Of a stretch of 16,190 nucleotides of DNA, positions 1-8,590 are shown piece by piece. A model generated the notes under the pieces. The model searched no databases. It worked only from the letters and a program-made list of their open reading frames with translations, and was not told where the DNA came from. This stretch comes from Bacteroides sp. (lineage in GTDB: Bacteria; Bacteroidota; Bacteroidia; Bacteroidales; Bacteroidaceae). Made by a program: the position numbers and the translations under genes. The stretch spans positions 1-16,190 of the forward strand of contig DXOJ01000199.1 in assembly GCA_019412865.1 (NCBI GenBank). The letters run 5' to 3'. Positions within the stretch are counted from its first letter, which is position 1; each line of letters begins with the position of its first letter.

Positions 1-24
1 AAGTATTACTTAAATCTATGTGTA

Positions 25-1935
25 ATGAATAACAAATTGATTAAAAAAAAATTTTTAGGAATTGGCACAATGTGCTTGATGGTAGGATTATTTCTGTTCT
101 TTTCTTGTGAATCAGATGATGAAGCGTCTGGAGGTGGTGTGACAAAACCGTATTTATCTTTAAAACAGTATGGGTTAAACAGGCTTTCGGTTGCTAATGC
201 AGAAGAGGTGACATTTTCTTTGACTGTGAAAAGGCAGGGGGGGAGTCTTGAGTCTGAATTTGCAGCAAAATTAGATGTATGGAGTGAGGACGAATTAAAT
301 GCATATAATGAAGAAAAGGGAACTTCTTTTGTCATTCTTCCAGAGACATATTATTCTGTGAATCCTTCGGAGGTGGTCTTTGCATCAGGTGTGAAGGAAG
401 TTAATGTGGATATAAAGGTAAAAGTATCTCAAATTATATCTGAGATACAGCAAGGAACTCACTATTTGATTCCCTTACGACTAAACAGTGATGTCGTGGA
501 GTTGAGAAAAGGAAAACGTGATATACTACTTCAACTTGTTATCGATTATGCCAATGTAGAAATTGTCACTCCTGAAGTTATAGAAAAGGTAAATGTGAAC
601 GATGTGTCAGTTACCACTACGGTAAAGACGGTGCTTGATTATAAGATAGATGGTAAGGATCTGACAAGCAGTTGGGATTTCACTTGCGATCTTAAAGTTC
701 CCGAAAATGCATCTGAACTATTAGAGGCTTACAACAGACAATATAGTACCGACTATGAACTATTACCAGAAGGTAGTTATAGCTTGGGACGAGTGGAATA
801 TGTAGTCGGGGATCGCGAGGCAGAAGCTAAACTTACTATTCGACGAAATGCCATTGAGGTCAAATACTATCTGTTGCCATTGGTGTTGGCTAATCCTTCG
901 ACCAGTCAGGTGACTTGCAGGGATGATGTATATTATATAGTAGCGGGACAATTTTATACCAATCCGATTATTTCAGATAGAAGCGTGGCCGATCCTACAG
1001 TGATTCCGACGCAAGATGGGCGTTTCTATTTGTATGCCACTCAAAATTCGAATGATTGGATGCCTGTCTATAGCTCTACCGACTTGGTGAATTGGAAATA
1101 TGAAAAGAATGCTTTTCAAAAAGCAACCAAACCAGCGTGGAATACGGACAATGCCTTTTGGGCACCCGAAATGCAATATATCAACGGGAAATATGTCCTA
1201 TATTATTCATATGCTAAAATGAATGGCACCGCCCAAAGCCATACATGTGTGGTGACGGCTGATACCCCATTGGGAACTTACACTAGTGCTTATCCTAAAG
1301 GTGCTTTTTTGGAGAGCAGACAATTGCTTTCAAACGAAGAGTTTGGAGCGAATTGCATTGACCAATTCTATTATGAAGAGGATGGACATAAATATTTGTT
1401 CTATGGAAGTTTCACAGGAATTTATGTAGTAGAGCTTACAGATGATGGACTTGCTGTGAAACGTGATGTGGATGGCAATCCTGTTTTGAAAAAGAAAGTA
1501 TGTGGCAATGCGTTCGAGGGAACCAATATCTATAAGAAAGATAATTATTACTACCTGTTTGCTTCTATTGGAAACTGTTGTGCCAGCCAGAATAGTTCCT
1601 ACGAAGTGGTTGTAGGGCGCTCTACAAGTTTGTTAGGTCCGTATGTGGATAAAAAAGGAAAGGGAATGCTTGACAATAGCTGGGAACCTGTTGTAGATGG
1701 TGGTGATAGGACAAAGTGGGTCGGTCCTGGACATAATTCCGTTATTATTAAGGATGATGCGGGCACGGAATGGATGATTTACCATAGCTACTATTATAAG
1801 GAAAAAGGAAACAATTCTACGTTTGCAGGACGCCATGGAATGCTCGATCGCTTACAGTGGAATGACGGATGGCCTTATATTAAGAATCATTTGCCTTCCG
1901 AGTCAGACTTGGTTCCTATATTTTATAACAAATGA
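25..1935 (+). CDS. Surface lipoprotein GH43 glycosidase with two N-terminal DUF1735-type domains
   Basis: Probable outer-surface glycoside hydrolase of the PUL, 636 aa. A lipoprotein signal ends at FFSC, so Cys28 is lipidated; the following ESDDE resembles the acidic surface-export signal of Bacteroidota lipoproteins. Residues about 40-170 and 175-310 look like two tandem DUF1735 (BT_3987 N-terminal-type) beta-sandwich domains. Residues about 315-636 form a five-bladed GH43 propeller. The expected catalytic triad is visible: Asp323 in VADPTV (general base), Asp446 in NCIDQF (pKa modulator) and Glu498 in FEGTNI (general acid). His570 in GPGHNS matches the metal-site His of arabinanase-like members, and the GNCCASQNSSY and GRS...GPYVDKKG signatures also recall endo-arabinanase-type GH43 enzymes. 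Activity on arabinan is only an inference. The ATG at 25 is chosen because an upstream ATG at 19 stops after four codons. The promoter lies outside the window. Confidence 0.92.
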   Translation: MNNKLIKKKFLGIGTMCLMVGLFLFFSCESDDEASGGGVTKPYLSLKQYGLNRLSVANAEEVTFSLTVKRQGGSLESEFAAKLDVWSEDELNAYNEEKGTSFVILPETYYSVNPSEVVFASGVKEVNVDIKVKVSQIISEIQQGTHYLIPLRLNSDVVELRKGKRDILLQLVIDYANVEIVTPEVIEKVNVNDVSVTTTVKTVLDYKIDGKDLTSSWDFTCDLKVPENASELLEAYNRQYSTDYELLPEGSYSLGRVEYVVGDREAEAKLTIRRNAIEVKYYLLPLVLANPSTSQVTCRDDVYYIVAGQFYTNPIISDRSVADPTVIPTQDGRFYLYATQNSNDWMPVYSSTDLVNWKYEKNAFQKATKPAWNTDNAFWAPEMQYINGKYVLYYSYAKMNGTAQSHTCVVTADTPLGTYTSAYPKGAFLESRQLLSNEEFGANCIDQFYYEEDGHKYLFYGSFTGIYVVELTDDGLAVKRDVDGNPVLKKKVCGNAFEGTNIYKKDNYYYLFASIGNCCASQNSSYEVVVGRSTSLLGPYVDKKGKGMLDNSWEPVVDGGDRTKWVGPGHNSVIIKDDAGTEWMIYHSYYYKEKGNNSTFAGRHGMLDRLQWNDGWPYIKNHLPSESDLVPIFYNK

Positions 1936-2007
1936 GTTTATTAACTAACAAATAAAGATTTAATTTATGGAAAGAGAAAAACACAGGAAGGGTTTGCATG
2001 AATATCT

Positions 2008-3378
2008 ATGTCTTGTTTGCTTACTTTATTTGCTTTTGGCTTTACATCTTGTAAAGATGATGATGTGAAAGGTGAGTTCAACCCAGACAAGCCGATTGTT
2101 ATTACTGACTTTATGCCGAAAGAGGGTGGTTACGGTAACAATTTGATGATATATGGGGATAACTTCGGGAATGACGTTTCGAAGATCAAGGTTATTGTGG
2201 GTGGTAAGGAGGCCAATGTCATATCGGTAAAGAATGATGCTTTGTATTGTGTGGTTCCTAAGGGAGCTTACGACACAAATGTGGAAGTTGCAGCTTTCGA
2301 TGACGAAGGTGAAGAGATTGCTTACGGTGTGGCAGAGGATAAGTTTACATATCAGAAACAATGGTTGGTGACGACCATTGCTGGTCAGCGTTTTGAGGAT
2401 TGGAAAGATGCCCAAGAAAAGGAGGGCTCTTTTGATGAATGTGGATATATGGAGGGTATTTCTTGGTTTGCGTTTGATCCTAAGTCTGATTTCGACATTA
2501 TGTATATCTCAAGTGCAAATTTAGGACCTATTCGTAAAGTCAATTTTGCTGATAGAACGGTGAAATTCTTAAGTCATATATCTTATTCCACTGAGCGTCC
2601 GACTGTTATTACCTGGACACCGGACGAGAATCAAGATATGATTATTACCCGTGATTTATCTAGCGACGGGAATATAAATATCGTATACAGTCGTGCTTCT
2701 GATTTTAGTACAAAAACGGATTTGGTAAGTACGTTGGGTAAATTGAAATCGGGAAACGCGGCTATGGTTCATCCTAAAGGTCAGCTGTTTTATACCGCTT
2801 ATTATACGCAGGAAATTTATCGGTACGACTTTAAAACTCAAGAAACGACCACTACTACTAAACATGTAAAAACAAAGGAGAATTTGCGTTTTATCCTTCA
2901 TCCAAGCGGCAAATATGCCTATATGACGCGTTTATACTATTCGGGAAACAATTCAGGTTACATTGCTCGTTTGGATTATGATGAAGAAAACGAATCGTTT
3001 GGAACCCCTTACATTGTTGCGGGTAGTGACGGTTCTTCTGGATATGCCGATGGTGTGGGAAGTTCTGTACGGATGAGAGGACCTGGTCAGGGCGTTTTTG
3101 TGAAGAATCCCGATTATGCGGGTGAGGACGATGAATATGATTTCTACTTTACGGATGATTATAATAACTGCGTGCGTGTATTGACACCGACAGGACGTGT
3201 CTATACTTTTGCCGGACGTGGTAAAGATGTAGCCGCTGGAGCCTATTCGGATGGTGCATTGCGTACGGAAGCTCAATTTGATCGTCCTTGGGCAATCGCC
3301 TATGATGAAAAAAGAAAATGTTTCTATGTGGGAGAGCGGAATAACAAAGTGATACGGAAAATCGCTTTGGAAGAATAA
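2008..3378 (+). CDS. TIG/IPT plus NHL beta-propeller lipoprotein, probable surface glycan-binding protein
   Basis: Lipoprotein of 456 aa. Residues 1-15 are a hydrophobic signal with lipobox FTSC (Cys15), followed by KDDD, which fits surface exposure. Residues about 25-120 look like one TIG/IPT immunoglobulin-like domain (PITDF-type start, GDNFG turn, VIVGGKEA strand). Residues about 125-456 look like an NHL-type beta-propeller, with repeated blades ending in patterns such as IRKVNF, VRVLTPTGRVYTFAG and VIRKIA. Proteins with this arrangement sit beside susC/susD in many Bacteroides PULs and are thought to bind glycan at the surface; no catalytic motif is visible. The start is doubtful: the signal peptide has no Lys or Arg before its hydrophobic core, an in-frame TGA lies at 1999-2001, and a better charged leader begins at ATG 1967 in another frame. 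It lies 72 bases after the GH43 gene and just before susC. Confidence 0.88.
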   Translation: MSCLLTLFAFGFTSCKDDDVKGEFNPDKPIVITDFMPKEGGYGNNLMIYGDNFGNDVSKIKVIVGGKEANVISVKNDALYCVVPKGAYDTNVEVAAFDDEGEEIAYGVAEDKFTYQKQWLVTTIAGQRFEDWKDAQEKEGSFDECGYMEGISWFAFDPKSDFDIMYISSANLGPIRKVNFADRTVKFLSHISYSTERPTVITWTPDENQDMIITRDLSSDGNINIVYSRASDFSTKTDLVSTLGKLKSGNAAMVHPKGQLFYTAYYTQEIYRYDFKTQETTTTTKHVKTKENLRFILHPSGKYAYMTRLYYSGNNSGYIARLDYDEENESFGTPYIVAGSDGSSGYADGVGSSVRMRGPGQGVFVKNPDYAGEDDEYDFYFTDDYNNCVRVLTPTGRVYTFAGRGKDVAAGAYSDGALRTEAQFDRPWAIAYDEKRKCFYVGERNNKVIRKIALEE

Positions 3379-3399
3379 TCAATGATAAACACATATTTT

Positions 3400-6300
3400 A
3401 TGAAAAAGTTAATATTTATATGGATGCTGCTGATAGGTGTTTCTCTGCAAGGATGGGCGCAGGAAAAAACTATCACAGTAGTGGGAATTGTGACGGATAC
3501 TAATAAGGAGCCACTTGTCGGTGTGAATATCTCGGTTCAAAATACACCCGGATTAGGTGTTATCACTGATATAAATGGAAAATACCGGATTAATGTGCCG
3601 GCATATGCCCGATTGGTTTTCTCTTACATTGGCTACGAAACGGTGCCGGTGCTGATTAAGGAACAGACTGTGGTAAACGTTACTATGAAGGAGGCTGTTT
3701 CCACTGTTCTTGATGAAGTTGTGGTGACCGGATTGGGTGCACAAAAAAAGATTGCCGTGACCGGTGCTGTAACGAATGTGGATGTGGAAGCTTTGAAGGC
3801 CGTACCATCCACTTCGGTAGTTGATGGTCTTGCCGGGGTAGTGCCGGGTGTAATGGCAATGCAGACATCCGGCCGACCGGGTAGCGTGTCCGAATTCTGG
3901 GTCAGAAGTATTTCCACATTCGGTGCGAATACATCGGCATTGGTGCTGGTGGATGGCTTTGAGCGCGACATCGATGAAGTTAGCGTGGAAGACATTGAGT
4001 CTTTCACTGTATTGAAAGATGCTTCGGCTACGGCTATTTACGGTAGTAAGGGTGCTAATGGTGTCGTTTTGATCAATACGCGCCGAGGTAAGGAAGGAAA
4101 GATCAATATCAATGCAAAAGCGGAAGGTTTTTACAGCACACTAACCAAAGTGCCTGAATTTGTGGATGGTTACACATATGCTTCAATGGCCAATGAAGCA
4201 AAAGCATCACGTAATCAAGCGTTGCTTTATTCTGATTCGGAATTGGAACTATTTCGTACGGGATTGGACCCCGATCGCTTCCCGAACGTGGATTGGATGG
4301 ATGTAATGATGCGTGATGGTGCTTATAGTTCACGTGTTACGCTGAATATGACTGGTGGTGGAAGAACGGCGCGTTACTATGTAGGGGGTAGTTACCAGAA
4401 CCAGCAGGGTATGTATAAGACGGACAAGAGTTTGAAAAACTATAATACAAATGCCAATTATCGAAAATGGACATACCGTATGAACATTGATATCGATATT
4501 ACTAAAACAACTTTGTTGAAGTGTGGCATTTCAGGCTCCTTGCGCAAACAAAACGACCCCGGTTCCGGTACGGACAATATCTGGACAGTGTTGATGGGGT
4601 ATAATTCCATCATGATGCCTGTAACCTATTCTGACGGACGTATTCCGGCGTGGTCGGCTCAGGACGATAATTTGAATCCATGGACTCAAGCCACTATGAC
4701 TGGATATAATGAAAGCTGGAAGAACAATATTCAGACCAATGTCACTTTGGAACAGAAGTTAGACTTCATCACGAAAGGATTGCGCTTTGTAGGGCGGTTC
4801 GGCTATGACACCAACAACTCAAACTGGATTAAGCGTTATGAAAGTCCGGAGGTTTGGAAAGCCGACCGTTATCGGCAGGCTGACGGTTCGTTGCTCTTCA
4901 CAAAAATTAGAGACGAGAAAACGATGGATACTAATACAACTTCCGGTTCGAGCGGTGATCGGAATGAGTTTCTTGAGTGGGAATTGCATTATAGCCGAGC
5001 TTTTAAAGGGCATCATCCGGGCGCCGTGCTGAAATATACCCAGTCTTCGAAAGTCTACACGCAAGGCATCGGTACCGAATTGAAGAATACGTTACCTCGC
5101 CGTAATCAAGGTATAGCTGGACGTGTTAACTATAACTGGAACTATCGGTACTTCATAGATTTCAACTTCGGTTATAATGGTTCTGAAAATTTCCATAAAG
5201 ACTACCGTTTTGGTTTCTTTCCGGCAATTTCTGGTGCATGGAATCTTGCTGAAGAGCCTTTCATTAAGAATCATATGGGAAAAGTCGTCAATATGTTCAA
5301 AATTCGTTATTCATGGGGTAAAACGGGTAATGATCTTTTAGCAAAGGATAGTTCTGGTAAATGGATTCGTTTCCCGTATACTTATAATATCGGTACTTCC
5401 GGAACATTCAATTTTGCGGATATTAATGCTAGTGCAAAGACATGGGAGGGGATGCATTATACATCCATCTCTTCACCCGATGTGTCGTGGGAGATCTCTA
5501 CCAAGCAGGATTTAGGTATTGATTTCTCATTCTTCAATGATAAGTTGACAGGTGCGGTTGATTATTTTTTCGAACGTCGCGAAGGCATTTACAAACAGAG
5601 AAATTCTATCCCTTATGAAGTCGGTATCGAGTACGTGCCAAGTGCGAATGTCGGTATCGTGGAAGCGAAAGGATTCGACGGAAACTTTGCCCTGAAACAA
5701 AGAATTGGCAAAATAGATTTTACGTTGCGTGGTAACATTACTTATAGTAAGAATGAGATTATAGAATATGACGAGGAGAATACGATTTATGAATATAAAT
5801 TGTATAAAGGAGACCGTGTGAATCAAGCTAAAGGTTATTTGGCTTTGGGACTATTCAAAGACTATGACGATATTCGCAACAGTCCGAAACAGTCGGGGGA
5901 CATTATGCCGGGTGATATCAAATATGCGGATATCAATGGAGACGGTCTCATTAACAGCGGTGACATCGTGAATATAGGTTCCACTACTAAACCGAATCTT
6001 GTTTATGGTTTTGGAGTCTCTGCAAAATGGAAAGGACTGGATGTCAATGTACACTTCCAAGGTGCCGGTAAGTCGTCGTTCTTTATCAATGGCTCGACTG
6101 TACATATGTTCAGCGGTGGAACCGGCTGGGGAAATGTATTGAAAGAAATGGCGGAGAGTAACCGTTGGATACTCGGTGTCAACGAGGACCCGAATGCTGA
6201 TTATCCCCGTCTGACTTATGGATCGAATTCGAATAATGAATTAAAGTCCAGTTATTGGTTGCGCAATGGCTCATATATTCGTTTGAAAACACTTGATATC

Positions 6301-6486
6301 GGCTATAGCTTCCCTACATCTTTAGTGAACAAGCTTCACTTGAATAAAGTGCGTGTATTCTTTATCGGAACCAATTTGCTCACTTTCTCTAGCTTTAAGT
6401 TGTGGGATCCGGAGTTGGGAAGTTCGGACGGAAAGAAATACCCGCTGAGTAAAACGTTCTCTTTGGGATTGCAAGTTAATTTATAA
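3400..6486 (+). CDS. susC-like: SusC/RagA-family TonB-dependent outer-membrane transporter
   Basis: Outer-membrane importer of glycan oligosaccharides, driven by TonB-ExbBD and lidded by the SusD encoded next. A signal peptide (MKKLIFIW... to WAQ, about residue 21) precedes a carboxypeptidase-regulatory-like domain at about 26-103, with GIVTDTNKEPLVGVNI and YIGYE signatures. The segment LDEVVVTG at 104-111 is the usual SusC linker. The plug domain spans about 115-240 and includes DASATAIYGSKGANGVVLI from residue 207. The remainder is a beta-barrel ending in FSLGLQVNL, with the typical aromatic-hydrophobic final strand. The length of 1028 aa is normal for the family. An in-frame ATG at 3382 exists, but ATG 3400 gives the standard MKK leader, so it is preferred. 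The gap to susD is 11 bases, implying cotranscription. Specificity cannot be read from sequence. Confidence 0.96.
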   Translation: MKKLIFIWMLLIGVSLQGWAQEKTITVVGIVTDTNKEPLVGVNISVQNTPGLGVITDINGKYRINVPAYARLVFSYIGYETVPVLIKEQTVVNVTMKEAVSTVLDEVVVTGLGAQKKIAVTGAVTNVDVEALKAVPSTSVVDGLAGVVPGVMAMQTSGRPGSVSEFWVRSISTFGANTSALVLVDGFERDIDEVSVEDIESFTVLKDASATAIYGSKGANGVVLINTRRGKEGKININAKAEGFYSTLTKVPEFVDGYTYASMANEAKASRNQALLYSDSELELFRTGLDPDRFPNVDWMDVMMRDGAYSSRVTLNMTGGGRTARYYVGGSYQNQQGMYKTDKSLKNYNTNANYRKWTYRMNIDIDITKTTLLKCGISGSLRKQNDPGSGTDNIWTVLMGYNSIMMPVTYSDGRIPAWSAQDDNLNPWTQATMTGYNESWKNNIQTNVTLEQKLDFITKGLRFVGRFGYDTNNSNWIKRYESPEVWKADRYRQADGSLLFTKIRDEKTMDTNTTSGSSGDRNEFLEWELHYSRAFKGHHPGAVLKYTQSSKVYTQGIGTELKNTLPRRNQGIAGRVNYNWNYRYFIDFNFGYNGSENFHKDYRFGFFPAISGAWNLAEEPFIKNHMGKVVNMFKIRYSWGKTGNDLLAKDSSGKWIRFPYTYNIGTSGTFNFADINASAKTWEGMHYTSISSPDVSWEISTKQDLGIDFSFFNDKLTGAVDYFFERREGIYKQRNSIPYEVGIEYVPSANVGIVEAKGFDGNFALKQRIGKIDFTLRGNITYSKNEIIEYDEENTIYEYKLYKGDRVNQAKGYLALGLFKDYDDIRNSPKQSGDIMPGDIKYADINGDGLINSGDIVNIGSTTKPNLVYGFGVSAKWKGLDVNVHFQGAGKSSFFINGSTVHMFSGGTGWGNVLKEMAESNRWILGVNEDPNADYPRLTYGSNSNNELKSSYWLRNGSYIRLKTLDIGYSFPTSLVNKLHLNKVRVFFIGTNLLTFSSFKLWDPELGSSDGKKYPLSKTFSLGLQVNL

Positions 6487-6497
6487 ACAAAAGAAAT

Positions 6498-8570
6498 ATG
6501 AAAAAAATTATTATAAATCTATGTCTGATAGTAGGATTGGGAACTGTCGCTACCAGCTGTTCCGATTATCTGGATTCTGATTATCTTTTTGATAAAAAAA
6601 TATCGTTGGAAAAGGTCTTTGCGGATAAGAACTATACTAATGAGTGGTTGGCTTATGCCTATGAGTTCTTGAATAATAATGAGATGCAGCAGGTTTGTAG
6701 CAAAAAGACTATCTCGTTCAATTTTGCGGACGATATGTATTACGGTGATTATGATTATTCCGGCTGGCGCTGCGGTACTTATACGGAAACGGGAAATAAA
6801 ATCAACTTGGACATATGGGAGAATTCATACAAAGTAATCCGTCAGACATCAATCTTTCTAGGCAATGTGGATATGAACAAGGAGCTATCGGAAGCCGAAG
6901 TTATTGACATGAAAGGGCAAGCGCATTTTTTACGGGCCTATTTCTATTGGGTGTTAGTACGTACATTCGGACCGGTTCCTATTGTGCCCGATGAAACGCT
7001 TGATTATACGGAATCATATGATAACATTTCCTTATTGCGTAATTCGTATGATGAGTGTGCTGATTATATCGCTAGTGAATGTGTGAAGGCTGCTACGATG
7101 TTGGTAGATCGACGTGACTTGCAGGAAGTGGTACGTCCTACACGCGGTGCGGCTTTGGCTCTTCGTTCACGAGTGTTACTTTATGCGGCAAGTCCTCTCT
7201 TTAATGGCAAAGCTCCGCAGGAGGTGATAACAGCATTGGTTGACAAGAACGGGCGTCAGTTGCTTTCGAGCACTTACGACGAGACTAAATGGGCAAAGGC
7301 GGCAGCCGCGGCTAAAGATGTCATCGAATTGAATCGGTACCAGTTGTATGTTTCTTATAAAAGAGACTATTCTTCGATGGCTTATCCGGCAACGATTACA
7401 CCTCCCGATGACAATGGATCTTTCCATCTTAATGCTTGGCCAAACGGCTGGGAAAACATTGATCCATTCGATTCCTATCGTTCTCTGTTCGATGGTACTG
7501 TCAGCATCTACAATAATCCGGAGATTATTTTTTCACGTGGAAAGAATCAAGGGGGAGAAGATATAGAAGTAATGGTGATTCATCAGCTTCCTCGCTCGCA
7601 GGGTGGTGGTTATAACTGTCATGGAATGACACAAAAGCAGTGTGATGCTTATTATATGAAAGATGGTAGCAACTGCCCGGGTATGAATAAGAACTATGCA
7701 GGACAAGACGGTTATACTAGCCCCAGTCGTTACAATATGGAAGATTATGAAACGTCACTAGTCACCTCTTCGGATTTGGCTAATTATCCGGAATTAGGTA
7801 GTAAAGGGACAGGTGTTTGCAAACAATATGCACAGCGTGAACCTCGTTTCTATGCATCTGTAGCTTATAACGGAAGTGTTTGGCATATGCTGAATGCCGA
7901 TAAAGATCAAAAAGAAGAAATGGATGTTCCGATTTTCTATTATAGGGATGAACAGGACGGATATAAGGCTGGTACTTACTGGCTGAATACTGGCATTGGA
8001 ATTAAGAAATATGTCAATCCTTATGATCTTTCAGATGTGGATACTTCATACGATCAAAGTCGTATTGTGTCTAAGGCGGCTCCGGATATCCGCTATGCGG
8101 AAATCTTGTTGAACTATGCGGAAGCATTGAACGAATTGACGACTTCGTATGAGATTCCTTCATGGGACGGAACGAAAGTATATACTATTGCACGTACGGA
8201 GGAGGAGTTGAAGAAAGGTATTCAGCCAGTCCGTATCCGTGCCGGGTTGCCTGATTACGAGGTTTACGGGAATTCCGACGAGTTCCGTATCAAAATGAAG
8301 CGTGAACGGCAGATCGAGTTCTTTGCAGAAGGACATCGGTATTGGGATTTGCGCCGCTGGTGTGATGCACCTTTCGAGGAGTCTCTTCCCGTTTACGGTT
8401 GCAATGTATATTCGACCAAATCAAACGCTGCTGCTTTCCATACTCCGGTGGAGACTCCTTCATTGAAGAGCAGTTTCTCTACGAAGATGTGGTTCTACCC
8501 CATTCACTATTATGTAATGAAACGGAATGTATTGATGACTCAAAATCCGGGTTGGACGAATCCGGAATAA
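6498..8570 (+). CDS. susD-like: SusD/RagB-family starch-binding-like outer-membrane lipoprotein
   Basis: Glycan-binding lid of the SusCD complex, anchored on the outer face of the outer membrane. The signal peptide ends at ATSC, making Cys21 the lipidated residue, followed by SDYLDSDY, a start seen in many SusD proteins. The N-terminal half carries the helical TPR-like SusD fold, with FLRAYFYWVLVRTFGPVPIV near residues 145-165 and PTRGAALALRSRVLLYAA. The C-terminal half has the RagB/SusD signatures ADIRYAEILLNYAEALNE-like near 530-550 and the near-invariant GHRYWDLRRW beginning at Gly612. At 690 aa it is longer than classical SusD (about 550 aa); a Gly/Tyr/Asn-rich segment around residues 290-430 probably forms extra loops near the binding face. 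It is immediately downstream of susC and 20 bases before the next lipoprotein gene. Confidence 0.96.
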   Translation: MKKIIINLCLIVGLGTVATSCSDYLDSDYLFDKKISLEKVFADKNYTNEWLAYAYEFLNNNEMQQVCSKKTISFNFADDMYYGDYDYSGWRCGTYTETGNKINLDIWENSYKVIRQTSIFLGNVDMNKELSEAEVIDMKGQAHFLRAYFYWVLVRTFGPVPIVPDETLDYTESYDNISLLRNSYDECADYIASECVKAATMLVDRRDLQEVVRPTRGAALALRSRVLLYAASPLFNGKAPQEVITALVDKNGRQLLSSTYDETKWAKAAAAAKDVIELNRYQLYVSYKRDYSSMAYPATITPPDDNGSFHLNAWPNGWENIDPFDSYRSLFDGTVSIYNNPEIIFSRGKNQGGEDIEVMVIHQLPRSQGGGYNCHGMTQKQCDAYYMKDGSNCPGMNKNYAGQDGYTSPSRYNMEDYETSLVTSSDLANYPELGSKGTGVCKQYAQREPRFYASVAYNGSVWHMLNADKDQKEEMDVPIFYYRDEQDGYKAGTYWLNTGIGIKKYVNPYDLSDVDTSYDQSRIVSKAAPDIRYAEILLNYAEALNELTTSYEIPSWDGTKVYTIARTEEELKKGIQPVRIRAGLPDYEVYGNSDEFRIKMKRERQIEFFAEGHRYWDLRRWCDAPFEESLPVYGCNVYSTKSNAAAFHTPVETPSLKSSFSTKMWFYPIHYYVMKRNVLMTQNPGWTNPE

Positions 8571-8590
8571 AACCAATAGTAGACAAGAAT

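Noticed and set aside
3382..3399. Earlier in-frame ATG for susC
   Set aside because: It adds only MINTYF before a textbook MKK signal peptide; the ATG at 3400 is more likely.
4805..5032. 75-codon plus-strand frame inside susC, and a similar 72-codon frame inside susD (7348-7566)
   Set aside because: Alternative-frame shadows of strongly conserved genes, without leader or domain.
8399..8590. 64-codon N-terminal extension of the DUF4361-type lipoprotein gene
   Set aside because: It overlaps the conserved end of susD in another frame and would bury the clear lipoprotein signal starting at 8591.
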